Shown here piece by piece: positions 52,985-60,416 of a stretch of DNA of 64,000 nucleotides (positions within the stretch are counted from its first letter, which is position 1; every line of letters starts with the position of its first letter). The translations under genes and the position numbers were made by a program. The stretch comes from Chloroflexota bacterium (GTDB lineage: Bacteria; Chloroflexota; Ktedonobacteria; Ktedonobacterales; JADMIN01), in NCBI GenBank assembly GCA_021323855.1, contig JAJPKE010000015.1, forward strand, positions 186,001 to 250,000. The letters run 5' to 3'. Under the pieces are notes generated by a model. The model searched no databases. It worked only from the letters and a program-made list of their open reading frames with translations, and was not told where the DNA came from.

Positions 52985-53551
52985 TTATCGCTCCATGTCC
53001 TCGCGGTCGCGCATGCGCCGGTAGCGCATTTTGAGGCGGAGAATGCGGAACTGTGTGATGAGGTCGCTGAAGGGATTGCGGCGGCGACGGGTGGACATGC
53101 GCACCACATTGTCAACGGTATCAGTGCTGGATGTGTTGGATGTGCTGGAACTGGCGGCGCTGCTCGAGTAGCTGTTGTAGTCCCTGCCGCGCCAGCTCGT
53201 GAATGTGCCAGCGCGGCCACTACGAAAATAGGAGCGCCAGCCGATCACCAGCCCAACCACGAAGAAGATAAAGCCCGCGAGGGCGATCCAGGCTTGTATG
53301 GGACCGTTGCCGAAGAGTGTGGGAGGATTCGAGCCAAAGTAAAAGGCCATGCCCGCGCCAACCAGAATCAGCGCAATACCAATCATCAGGCAGATTTCGG
53401 AGCCGTTGAGGGCGAAACTCCAACTGCGCCGTGGGCGACGTGGACGCGGACGATTGAACGCACGGATGCGACTGCCGAGGCTATGCCCAGGTTCAGGGCG
53501 ATCCATATTCTTGAGAATCTCTTCGATCTCCCGCTCGTATTTATTCGGCAT
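52985..53551 (-). CDS. Small two-helix membrane protein, unknown function
   Basis: 188 residues: a polar N-terminus (KYEREIEEILKNMDRPEPG), Arg/Pro-rich stretch, two membrane helices at about 49-72 (GSEICLMIGIALILVGAGMAFYF) and 84-105 (IQAWIALAGFIFFVVGLVIGW), a Ser-rich linker and a basic helical tail (RRRRNPFSDLITQFRILRLKMRYRRMRDRED). The motif EREIEEILKNM is seen at the start of many Chloroflexota membrane proteins. Function unknown. The ATG at 53551 follows ggggaag. Confidence 0.75.
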   Translation of the reverse strand: MPNKYEREIEEILKNMDRPEPGHSLGSRIRAFNRPRPRRPRRSWSFALNGSEICLMIGIALILVGAGMAFYFGSNPPTLFGNGPIQAWIALAGFIFFVVGLVIGWRSYFRSGRAGTFTSWRGRDYNSYSSSAASSSTSNTSSTDTVDNVVRMSTRRRRNPFSDLITQFRILRLKMRYRRMRDREDMER

Positions 53552-53784
53552 AGCGACTTCCCCGTCCGAGCAGTCTTCCTTGCAAGAACGACAGTAGATT
53601 CGATACGCATCCCCTCTTGCGAAGTATAGCGCATCACTGGGGTATCAGCAAGGGATGACCCGCTATCTGTTGTAGGCATATTTCTCTATGGGGAGCGTCT
53701 AACGAGCATAGAGCGTGCCAACCACCTGCCACATGCGCCCGCTCGTGGCAGGAGTTGCGCGCTCACCGCCTGGTTTCGTCTGGC

Positions 53785-54657
53785 TCAGCCGCGTGTTATC
53801 GCCGTCAGCACGGCTGTTTTGGCGGCGAATAGCGCCATCAATTCGAGGATGGCGAGAATCACCGCGACGGTGAAGAATGGCAGGAACGCCCGCCAGGAGG
53901 CGAACCGCCCAACGCGATTGGTAACGCCCAGCAGGAAAACCGTATTTACCAGCGTCAGCGCCATCACCAGCCCAAAGGAACTGAGCAGGGCAATCGGGTA
54001 GAGCAGGAACGGCTGCTGTGAGATGACCGCCAGGAAGAGCAGCAGGAAGATAGGGATCATCACGGCAAGCTGTTTGAGCGATCTGAACGAGGAGCGTTCA
54101 TCTTCGTCGCGCCAGATCAGCGTGTTCGCCACCGGCACGATGATGGCGCACATCGCGACGCCGGTGCCCAGGCCGGTGAAGAGGCGCAGCGGATTGAACG
54201 GCGTATAGAGATAGGGCAACCCCAGGTCGCGGAAGAAGGAATTGAAGCCATCTTCCGCCATGAAGACGACAGCCACCGCCAGCACGAGCATCACCCAGCG
54301 GCCAGGGAAACTCGCCGCGCGTAGGCGGCCCATCACCCAGAGCGCCAAAAATGTGGCGGCAAAGCCAAGATAGATGCCGGTGTTGCGTGAGCAGAGTGGC
54401 AATTGCTGGCCGTCAATGAAAAACGAGTGCGTGGGATTCTGGGCGCAGATGCCGCCATCCAACGCGCGCAGCCGTTCGATCATCGTCGCCCCCGGCAGGA
54501 AGGCCAGCGCCGCCAGCGCCACGACATACGCCAGCGCCAGGCCAATCGTCAGCCAGGTCGGCGGCTCAAATGGCGGCTTCCGCGCTGGTGTAGCGGGCGC
54601 CGGTGTAGCGGGCGTAACCGGCTGCACGGTGCGTTGCTCGATCTGTTCGATGCTCAT
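53785..54657 (-). CDS. DUF2085 membrane protein
   Basis: 290 residues with about seven helices. The motif CAQNPTHSFFIDGQQLPLCSRNTGIYLGFAATF carries the conserved His and Cys-Arg-x-x-Gly-x-Y of DUF2085, probably a membrane domain with bound metal or redox Cys; no function is established. The Pro/Ala-rich N-terminus is cytosolic. ATG 54657 follows aggag. The GH1 fusion gene upstream ends 133 bp before it on the same strand. Confidence 0.85.
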   Translation of the reverse strand: MSIEQIEQRTVQPVTPATPAPATPARKPPFEPPTWLTIGLALAYVVALAALAFLPGATMIERLRALDGGICAQNPTHSFFIDGQQLPLCSRNTGIYLGFAATFLALWVMGRLRAASFPGRWVMLVLAVAVVFMAEDGFNSFFRDLGLPYLYTPFNPLRLFTGLGTGVAMCAIIVPVANTLIWRDEDERSSFRSLKQLAVMIPIFLLLFLAVISQQPFLLYPIALLSSFGLVMALTLVNTVFLLGVTNRVGRFASWRAFLPFFTVAVILAILELMALFAAKTAVLTAITRG

Positions 54658-54790
54658 GGTTTGGCTGCTCCTGCTGTCATTCGCATCAGGCCCATCTATT
54701 TGATGATTACAGCAGTACTATACCATCACGGGATACAAGTATTGATAGAACAGCCAGTGTTTCTTATGCGCCCCCTCCACAAATTGCACG

Positions 54791-56356
54791 TCACTCTAGC
54801 CGTTCCCTCTGCGTGGCGATGAAATGGGCATACCAGCGTCCACTCTCTTTGAGATAGCGGCTCTGGGTCAGGCGGTCTATCGCCATCAAGCCGAAGCGCT
54901 GATCGTAGCCGTCGGTCCACTCGAAGTTATCGAAGAGCGTCCAGGCGTAGTAGCCGCGCAGCGGCACGCCAAGCTGGAATGCGGTCTGCATGGCTTCGAT
55001 ATGCTCCTGGAGGAAGGCGATGCGCCGCCGGTCCTGAATCTGCCAGCCGGCCCGCGCCGCCGTGTCATCGAAGGCCGCGCCATTCTCCGTCACCAGGATG
55101 GCTGGCGGCTGATAGTCCCGATAGATGCGCACCAGCATATCGCGCAGACCCGTGGCGAAGGTCTCCCAGCCCATCCGTGAATAGGAGGCTTCGGGCACCG
55201 GCACAACCTGCGAGTAGCCGGTCAATGGACCCGTCGCCACTGTGGTGGCTGGCCGCACGACCAGCCGCGAATAGTAGTTGACGCCCAGGAAATCGAGCGG
55301 TGCGGCAATCGCGCGCAGGTCGTCCGGCGTGACGGCAATAGCCCGCGCATCGAGTTCGCGCTGGATCGCCTCTGGATACGCGCCGCGAAACAGCGGATCA
55401 AGGAACCAGCGATTATACCAGAGGTCGGCAGCATGCGCGGCTCCTTGCGTAGCCTCGCGCTGGTCCGCCGGATAGACGGGCATCAGGTTCAGCGCAATGC
55501 CAACACTGGCCTCCGGCGTGCCCCATTGACGGATACGTGGCAACGCCAGGCCATGTGCCAGCAGCAGGTGATGCGCCACCTGGAGCGCCTGTGCGGCGTC
55601 TTGCTGGTGCGGCGGATGCTTCCCCAGCAGGTAGCCAAACACCGTGACGGTCCACGGCTCATTCAACGTCGCCCACCAGGGAACGCGGTCGCCCAGCCGC
55701 CGCGCCACCGCTTCAGCAAACTCCGCGAAGGCGAGCGCCGTGCGCCGGTCCAGCCAGCCGCCGTAACGCTGCTGAAGGGCAAGCGGCAGGTCCCAATGAT
55801 AGAGCGTGACCATCGGCGCAATATCTGCTGCCAATAGCTGATCTACCAGCCGGTCGTAAAAGTCCAGCCCTGGCGCATTGATCGCGCCTTCGCCCTCCGG
55901 CAGAACACGCGGCCAGGAGACCGAGAAGCGATAGGAGTTGACGCCGAGTTGCGCAAGCAGCGCAACATCTTCCGGCATGCGGTGATAGTGGTCGCAGGCG
56001 ATGGCCGCCGTATGCGCTGTGAAGTCCGGCGGCGGATAGGCGACATAGCTATCCCAGATGGAGGGGCCGCGCTCATCCTCGTCGAGCGCGCCTTCGATCT
56101 GAAAGGCTGAGGTGGCGACACCCCAGAGGAAATTGGCGGGGAAGCGTTGCGTGGGGAGCGTATGGCGGCGGCGCGGCGTGCTCGCCAGCACCGTAGCAGT
56201 AGGATCGGGCGCATAGCCGGACTCGGCAATGATTGCCAGGATGCGCTCGCGGGTGGCTGCCTCGACATCCGGCTTCTGGTTGAGGACGCGCGACACCGTG
56301 GCTGGCGAGACGCCGGCCAATTGCGCGATATCCCGAATCGTCAGACGTTGCGCCAC
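54791..56356 (-). CDS. LacI-type HTH fused to a GH1 beta-glucosidase
   Basis: 521 residues in one uninterrupted frame. Residues 1-55 are a complete LacI-family DNA-binding head (LTIRDIAQLAGVSPATVSRVLN, hinge-like RERILAIIAESGYAPD). After a linker, residues 71-521 form a full glycoside hydrolase family 1 enzyme: FPANFLWGVATSAFQIEGA, acid/base Glu233 in TLNEPW, nucleophile Glu424 in VTENGAAF, and WTLFDNFEWTDGYDQRFGL. It thus has an enzyme where LacI proteins carry a sugar-binding domain. GTG start 56356 has gaggag 7 bp upstream, confirming translation from the HTH. It lies 41 bp after the CcdA gene stop. Confidence 0.93.
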   Translation of the reverse strand: MAQRLTIRDIAQLAGVSPATVSRVLNQKPDVEAATRERILAIIAESGYAPDPTATVLASTPRRRHTLPTQRFPANFLWGVATSAFQIEGALDEDERGPSIWDSYVAYPPPDFTAHTAAIACDHYHRMPEDVALLAQLGVNSYRFSVSWPRVLPEGEGAINAPGLDFYDRLVDQLLAADIAPMVTLYHWDLPLALQQRYGGWLDRRTALAFAEFAEAVARRLGDRVPWWATLNEPWTVTVFGYLLGKHPPHQQDAAQALQVAHHLLLAHGLALPRIRQWGTPEASVGIALNLMPVYPADQREATQGAAHAADLWYNRWFLDPLFRGAYPEAIQRELDARAIAVTPDDLRAIAAPLDFLGVNYYSRLVVRPATTVATGPLTGYSQVVPVPEASYSRMGWETFATGLRDMLVRIYRDYQPPAILVTENGAAFDDTAARAGWQIQDRRRIAFLQEHIEAMQTAFQLGVPLRGYYAWTLFDNFEWTDGYDQRFGLMAIDRLTQSRYLKESGRWYAHFIATQRERLE

Positions 56357-56397
56357 GCTATCACTCCTCTGTCTGGAATGCTGAAAACCCCGGTCCT

Positions 56398-57168
56398 TCA
56401 GTTGATGCCCGGAATAACGAATTTGCTGTTGATAATCAGCAGCCAGTTGAAGAAGATGACGACGCCCATCAGCATCAGCAGCACGCCGGTGACGATCTCG
56501 ACGGTGCGCATATGCGGCGTCAGGCGTTTGAGCAGCGGCGCCACGCTATCAAAGGCGACGCCGAGCAGCAGAAATGGGATGCCCAGGCCGAGCGAATAGA
56601 CGGCGAGCAGCAGCACACCTGCGCCGAGCGTCTGCGCCTGCGCCGCCAGCAGCAGGATGCCGCCGAGAATCGGCCCGACGCAGGGGGTCCAGCCGAGGGC
56701 GAAGATCAGTCCGATGAGGAACGAGGCGGGATAACTGCGGCCATCGTTGCCGTCAGTGCCGTCAGCAGATTTCCTGGCGCGGAATGAGCCGAAGCTGAAA
56801 CGGCGCTCGCGGTTCAGGAAGGGAATCTGAAAGACACCAGCGACATGCAGGCCGAGCAGCACCAGCACCACGCCGCCGATTTGTCGCAGCAATACCTCAT
56901 TCGTAGAGAGAAAGGAGCCGAGTTCACTGGCGGTCGCGCCGAAGGCGATGAAGGTGACGGCGAAACCGGCGACAAACGAGGCCGCGTGCAGCATCGTCAC
57001 CCTGCGGAGCGCGCCGCGTTGGGCGGCGCTCATGGCTTTGGTCTGCCAGATTGCCGGTCCGGTGAGCTGCGCGACGTAGATCGGCGTCAGCGGCAGCACG
57101 CATGGCGAAAGAAACGACAGCAATCCCGCGACGAATGCGCCTATCAGCGATACGTTGCCTGCGCCCAC
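56398..57168 (-). CDS. ccdA: CcdA/DsbD-like thiol-disulfide membrane protein
   Basis: 256 residues, six membrane helices. FLSPCVLPLTPIYVAQLTG in the first helix and FALGWTPCVGPILGGIL in the fourth contain the two redox Cys of the family, which move electrons from cytosolic thioredoxin to the outer face for cytochrome c maturation or oxidative folding. A loop between helices 3 and 4 is extended and charged. The start is GTG 57168 with aggaga upstream. Confidence 0.93.
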   Translation of the reverse strand: MGAGNVSLIGAFVAGLLSFLSPCVLPLTPIYVAQLTGPAIWQTKAMSAAQRGALRRVTMLHAASFVAGFAVTFIAFGATASELGSFLSTNEVLLRQIGGVVLVLLGLHVAGVFQIPFLNRERRFSFGSFRARKSADGTDGNDGRSYPASFLIGLIFALGWTPCVGPILGGILLLAAQAQTLGAGVLLLAVYSLGLGIPFLLLGVAFDSVAPLLKRLTPHMRTVEIVTGVLLMLMGVVIFFNWLLIINSKFVIPGIN

Positions 57169-57202
57169 GATTCTCTCCTACGAACATCAACTTTTCTTGG
57201 CT

Positions 57203-57304
57203 CTCGGCTGTGAACAGCCGGAGCACGTGCGGAAACGGCTGAAGCCGCTCTATTTACCACAGACCTTCAGGTTTTTGCCCGTCCGCTGGCTCTTGAGAGC
57301 CGCG
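57203..57304. repeat. Triple-hairpin dispersed repeat
   Basis: CGGCTGTGAACAGCCG, CGGCTGAAGCCG and GGCTCTTGAGAGCC-gcg in an element of about 102 bp between divergent ccdA and DUF2851 genes. Same family as 51008 and 52785. Confidence 0.8.
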
Positions 57305-57464
57305 AGTCTGCTCCTGGCTTCACTATACCAGAGTATACCGCGTTATCTTCCGGCAGAGTTAACGGCGTATAGCCCATTTCCGCAAATTCAGTTCAGCGCG
57401 GTACTTCAGTATTCAGTATCAAGCAAATCAGTTGACGGCAATCGAAACAAGAGGGACCTCCAGC

Positions 57465-58694
57465 GTGCGGAACGATACAGCGCAGCAGCGGCAGACGGGG
57501 CAACCCTACCGGCGCAGCCGGAGAGAAGCGGCGCTGGCGGCCAGATGGGCCTCCGGTGTCTGGCGTGGCGAGTCACTCTGCACGGAGGACGGCGCGACGT
57601 ATACGCTGGTCTATGAGGGGCGGCGCGGCGGACCTTCCGGACCAGACTTCCGCGACGCGGTGCTGGCGCGCGGCGACGGCACGCGCCTCTACGGCGATAT
57701 CGAGCTGCATCTGCGCGTGAGTGGCTGGCGGGCGCATGGCCATCACCAGGACCCGCGCTACGACGGCATCGTGCTGCACGCGGTGCTGTCACCATCTCGC
57801 CAGGCTACCGAACACACGACGCCACTGGCGAACGGCGGGTCCGCGCCCATTGTCGTGCTGCGCAACCCCAGGCAGCAGGCGCAGCAGGCGGCGACCGGCT
57901 GGCCGTGCAGCAGGCTGGGAGCGAAGCTGGGCCAGACGCACCTGCGGGCGTTGCTCGCTGAGGCGGGCATCGCGCGCTTCAATGAGCGCGTAGCGATGTA
58001 CCGGCAGGCGCTTGCCGCCAGCGATGAGGCAACTATCTCGCATGCGGTGATGTGGGAGCCAGCGGACTGTGTGTTGTTCGTGGCGCTGGCGGAGGCGCTG
58101 GCCTATGGACGCGACCGCCAGGCGCTCCGCGAGGCCGGCCAATGGCTGCTCCGCAGCGGCGACCTGGAATCACTCTTTCTCGAAGGCCAGCAGTTGCCAA
58201 AGCTGGAGCGGCAGCGTATTCAGGGATTGGCGCACCTCTTCATGCGCTGGGAAACGGCGGGACCGTGGCAACCACTGCGCAGTATCATCGAGCAGACTAC
58301 AGAACAGAGCGGCGATTCGCAACGCGCAGGGTCCGCGTTGGTGGAGGCGTTGCGCGTGCGGGATGGCGTAGTTTCGCCGGGGCGCGCGGCGATTCTGGTG
58401 GCGAATGTCGTGCTGCCTTTTGCCGCCGCCTGGGCTGAGCGATATCACAGCGTGACGCTGGCGGAGCGCGCGCTAGCTATCTATGCGGCTTTGCCAGGGT
58501 TGCCGTCGAATACGATCACCCGCCTGATGACGCGCCAGTTCGGGCTGCTACGACTGCCCGACGGCGCCGTCGCGCAACTGGGCCTCCATCATATCTGGTC
58601 CAGCCATTGCCGCGAGAAACGCTGCTGGGAATGTCTGTGTAGTACCCCCACCCCCGGCCCCTCCCCCGTGCGCGGGAGAGGGGAGCCAGAGTAA
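57465..58694 (+). CDS. DUF2851 family protein with repeat-encoded C-terminus
   Basis: 409 residues from GTG 57465 (TTG 57432 is an alternative). It has the family pattern: an N-terminal beta region with GGPSGPDFRDAVLARGDGTRLYGDIELHLRVSGWRAHGHHQDPRYDGIVLHAVL, and a helical C-terminal half ending GLHHIWSSHCREKRCWECLC. The fold recalls a nuclease-like core with conserved Asp, Glu and His, but function is unproven. The last 18 or so residues (TPTPGPSPVRGRGEPE) are encoded by the GC-rich repeat at 58645, which supplies the stop codon. Confidence 0.88.
   Translation: MRNDTAQQRQTGQPYRRSRREAALAARWASGVWRGESLCTEDGATYTLVYEGRRGGPSGPDFRDAVLARGDGTRLYGDIELHLRVSGWRAHGHHQDPRYDGIVLHAVLSPSRQATEHTTPLANGGSAPIVVLRNPRQQAQQAATGWPCSRLGAKLGQTHLRALLAEAGIARFNERVAMYRQALAASDEATISHAVMWEPADCVLFVALAEALAYGRDRQALREAGQWLLRSGDLESLFLEGQQLPKLERQRIQGLAHLFMRWETAGPWQPLRSIIEQTTEQSGDSQRAGSALVEALRVRDGVVSPGRAAILVANVVLPFAAAWAERYHSVTLAERALAIYAALPGLPSNTITRLMTRQFGLLRLPDGAVAQLGLHHIWSSHCREKRCWECLCSTPTPGPSPVRGRGEPE
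58645..58686. repeat. GC-rich dispersed palindrome, copy 6
   Basis: cccccacccccggcccctccccc gtgcg cgggagagggg. It lies over the 3' end of the DUF2851 gene and between it and the convergent MFS gene. Same family as 15339. Confidence 0.75.
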
Positions 58695-58721
58695 ACCGAC
58701 GCATGACAGGTTGGCCGTTTT

Positions 58722-60104
58722 TCAATGGACGGCAACGTGACCCTTGCTCTCGCTGCCGGGCGAGACCTCGGCGGCGTAGATGCGTGTGCCGACGAGACCG
58801 ATGATCGCCGCCAGCGCCAGCGCCGGTATGCCGAAGATCAGCAGCGAGTTGGCGATGTGTTCACCCAGCTTCGTGGAAACCTGGCCAGTAGCCCAGGGCG
58901 ACCAGGCATCGCCGCCAAGATGGCCGATCAGCAGCGTCATCGCCAGGGCCGTCGCACGGAGCGCCCGGGGAGTGGCATCCTGTGAGCAGGCCAGCATCGG
59001 GCCAATTGGCAAGTTGATGGCCAGCACGGCGATGATGCCAAAGATGACAAAGACCGGCAGCGAATGGGTCAGCAGCATCAGCGCGTAGGTCGGTAGAGCG
59101 ATGCCAAAGCCCACCGTCGTCGTCAGCATACGTCCGCCACGGATGCGCCTGCCAAGCCAGTCGGCGACGTTGCCACCGAATACTTGCCCTGTCAGCCCGC
59201 CGACGATAATGACGATGCCAGCCAGCGCGTCGGTCGTGACGGCGCTCAGATGGAACGGCCCATGCGTCGAGCGTAGATAGATGGGCAGGAACGTCACGGC
59301 GGGCGTAATAACGACGAAGCTCAATGCCTGCAACACCGCAACCACCCAGACGGTGCGAATCCGCGCGACATCCCGCAGGATCAGCCGGACGCTTTTGGCT
59401 GGGCGAGTTTCCAATTCCTCGTTCATCTTCGCCGCATAGCTGGATGATTCATCGGGGGCAGTTGCGGGCGCATCGGCTACGAACCACATCAGGGCCGCCA
59501 GGATGAACCCCGGCACGGCGCTGAAAATGAAGGCGACACGCCAGCCGAGCGATGGGCCGAGCAGCGCAGAGAGTCCGGCGGCGATGCCGAAGGCCAGCGC
59601 CACGCCGAAGAGCTGGCCGGAACTCCAGCGGCTCAGTGCACGGGCGCGCCGCTCCAGCGAATAGTAGGCGCTGAGCAGCGCCGTGCCCGCCGGATAGTAG
59701 CTGGCCTCGCCGATGCCCACGCCAGCGCGGGTGGCAAAGAGCAGCGGTAAGCCGTTGGCAAGGCCGGTGACACCGCTGGCGATGCTCCAGAGCGAGACAC
59801 CGGCGGCGACGACACGCGCTCGCGAAGCACGGTCCGCCAGCAGCCCCAGCGGCAGCGACGCCACCGCATAGATCAGGATGAAGGCGCTGCTCAGCGCGCC
59901 GATATTGCCGTCGGTCAGGTGAAACTCTTGCTTGAGGGTTGGCGCAACCGCCACCGCCAGAAAGCGATCCAGATAGTTGACGGTGTTGATGGCAAACAAG
60001 AGCCAGAATACAGGCAGCGCCGTGTTTATCAGCCGCTTTTTGGTGAGGGTCGGTTGTTCGCTCATTGGCTGTTTATTTTCTGGTCGTTTGGATGTGTTCG
60101 TCAT
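58722..60104 (-). CDS. Major facilitator superfamily transporter
   Basis: 460 residues from ATG 60104, with 12 predicted membrane helices. The MFS signature between helices 2 and 3 (LPLGLLADRASRARVVAAG) and GVGIGEASYYPAGTALLSAYY in helix 5 match the spinster/hexuronate-type group of permeases. The substrate is unknown. Another start at 60065 cannot be excluded; the longer frame to 60176 is less likely. It converges with the DUF2851 gene. Confidence 0.9.
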   Translation of the reverse strand: MTNTSKRPENKQPMSEQPTLTKKRLINTALPVFWLLFAINTVNYLDRFLAVAVAPTLKQEFHLTDGNIGALSSAFILIYAVASLPLGLLADRASRARVVAAGVSLWSIASGVTGLANGLPLLFATRAGVGIGEASYYPAGTALLSAYYSLERRARALSRWSSGQLFGVALAFGIAAGLSALLGPSLGWRVAFIFSAVPGFILAALMWFVADAPATAPDESSSYAAKMNEELETRPAKSVRLILRDVARIRTVWVVAVLQALSFVVITPAVTFLPIYLRSTHGPFHLSAVTTDALAGIVIIVGGLTGQVFGGNVADWLGRRIRGGRMLTTTVGFGIALPTYALMLLTHSLPVFVIFGIIAVLAINLPIGPMLACSQDATPRALRATALAMTLLIGHLGGDAWSPWATGQVSTKLGEHIANSLLIFGIPALALAAIIGLVGTRIYAAEVSPGSESKGHVAVH

Positions 60105-60370
60105 GCCCACTCGCCGCCGGACGGTCGCCGGTCCTGACGGAGATTTCGGCGCGAGAGGGGTTGAGTTCTTCGCCACCAGGGAATATTCCTCTCAACGGGT
60201 TGGGTGTCGTCTGTATTTTGCTTCCATCGTACCATACACGCGGTGGAAGTCCGAACGTAGCGCGTACTATTGCCTATTTCTGCGATCTACCTACTGTTTA
60301 CGCCGGGAGACAGAAAAAGGCCAGGTCTGAAGGCGGAAAAGGGCTAGGTCTGGAGACGGAAAAATGGTGA

Positions 60371-60407
60371 AAGGCCGGCCTCATCAACGTTGATGGGACC
60401 GGCCCTT
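60371..60407 (-). terminator. Terminator of the penicillin-binding protein gene
   Basis: A hairpin with outer arms AAGGGCCGG/CCGGCCTT and inner palindrome CATCAACGTTGATG, followed on the minus strand by CACCATTTTTCC. It starts 10 bp after the stop of the leftward gene at 60417-63740. Confidence 0.75.
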
Positions 60408-60416
60408 ACGCATCGT

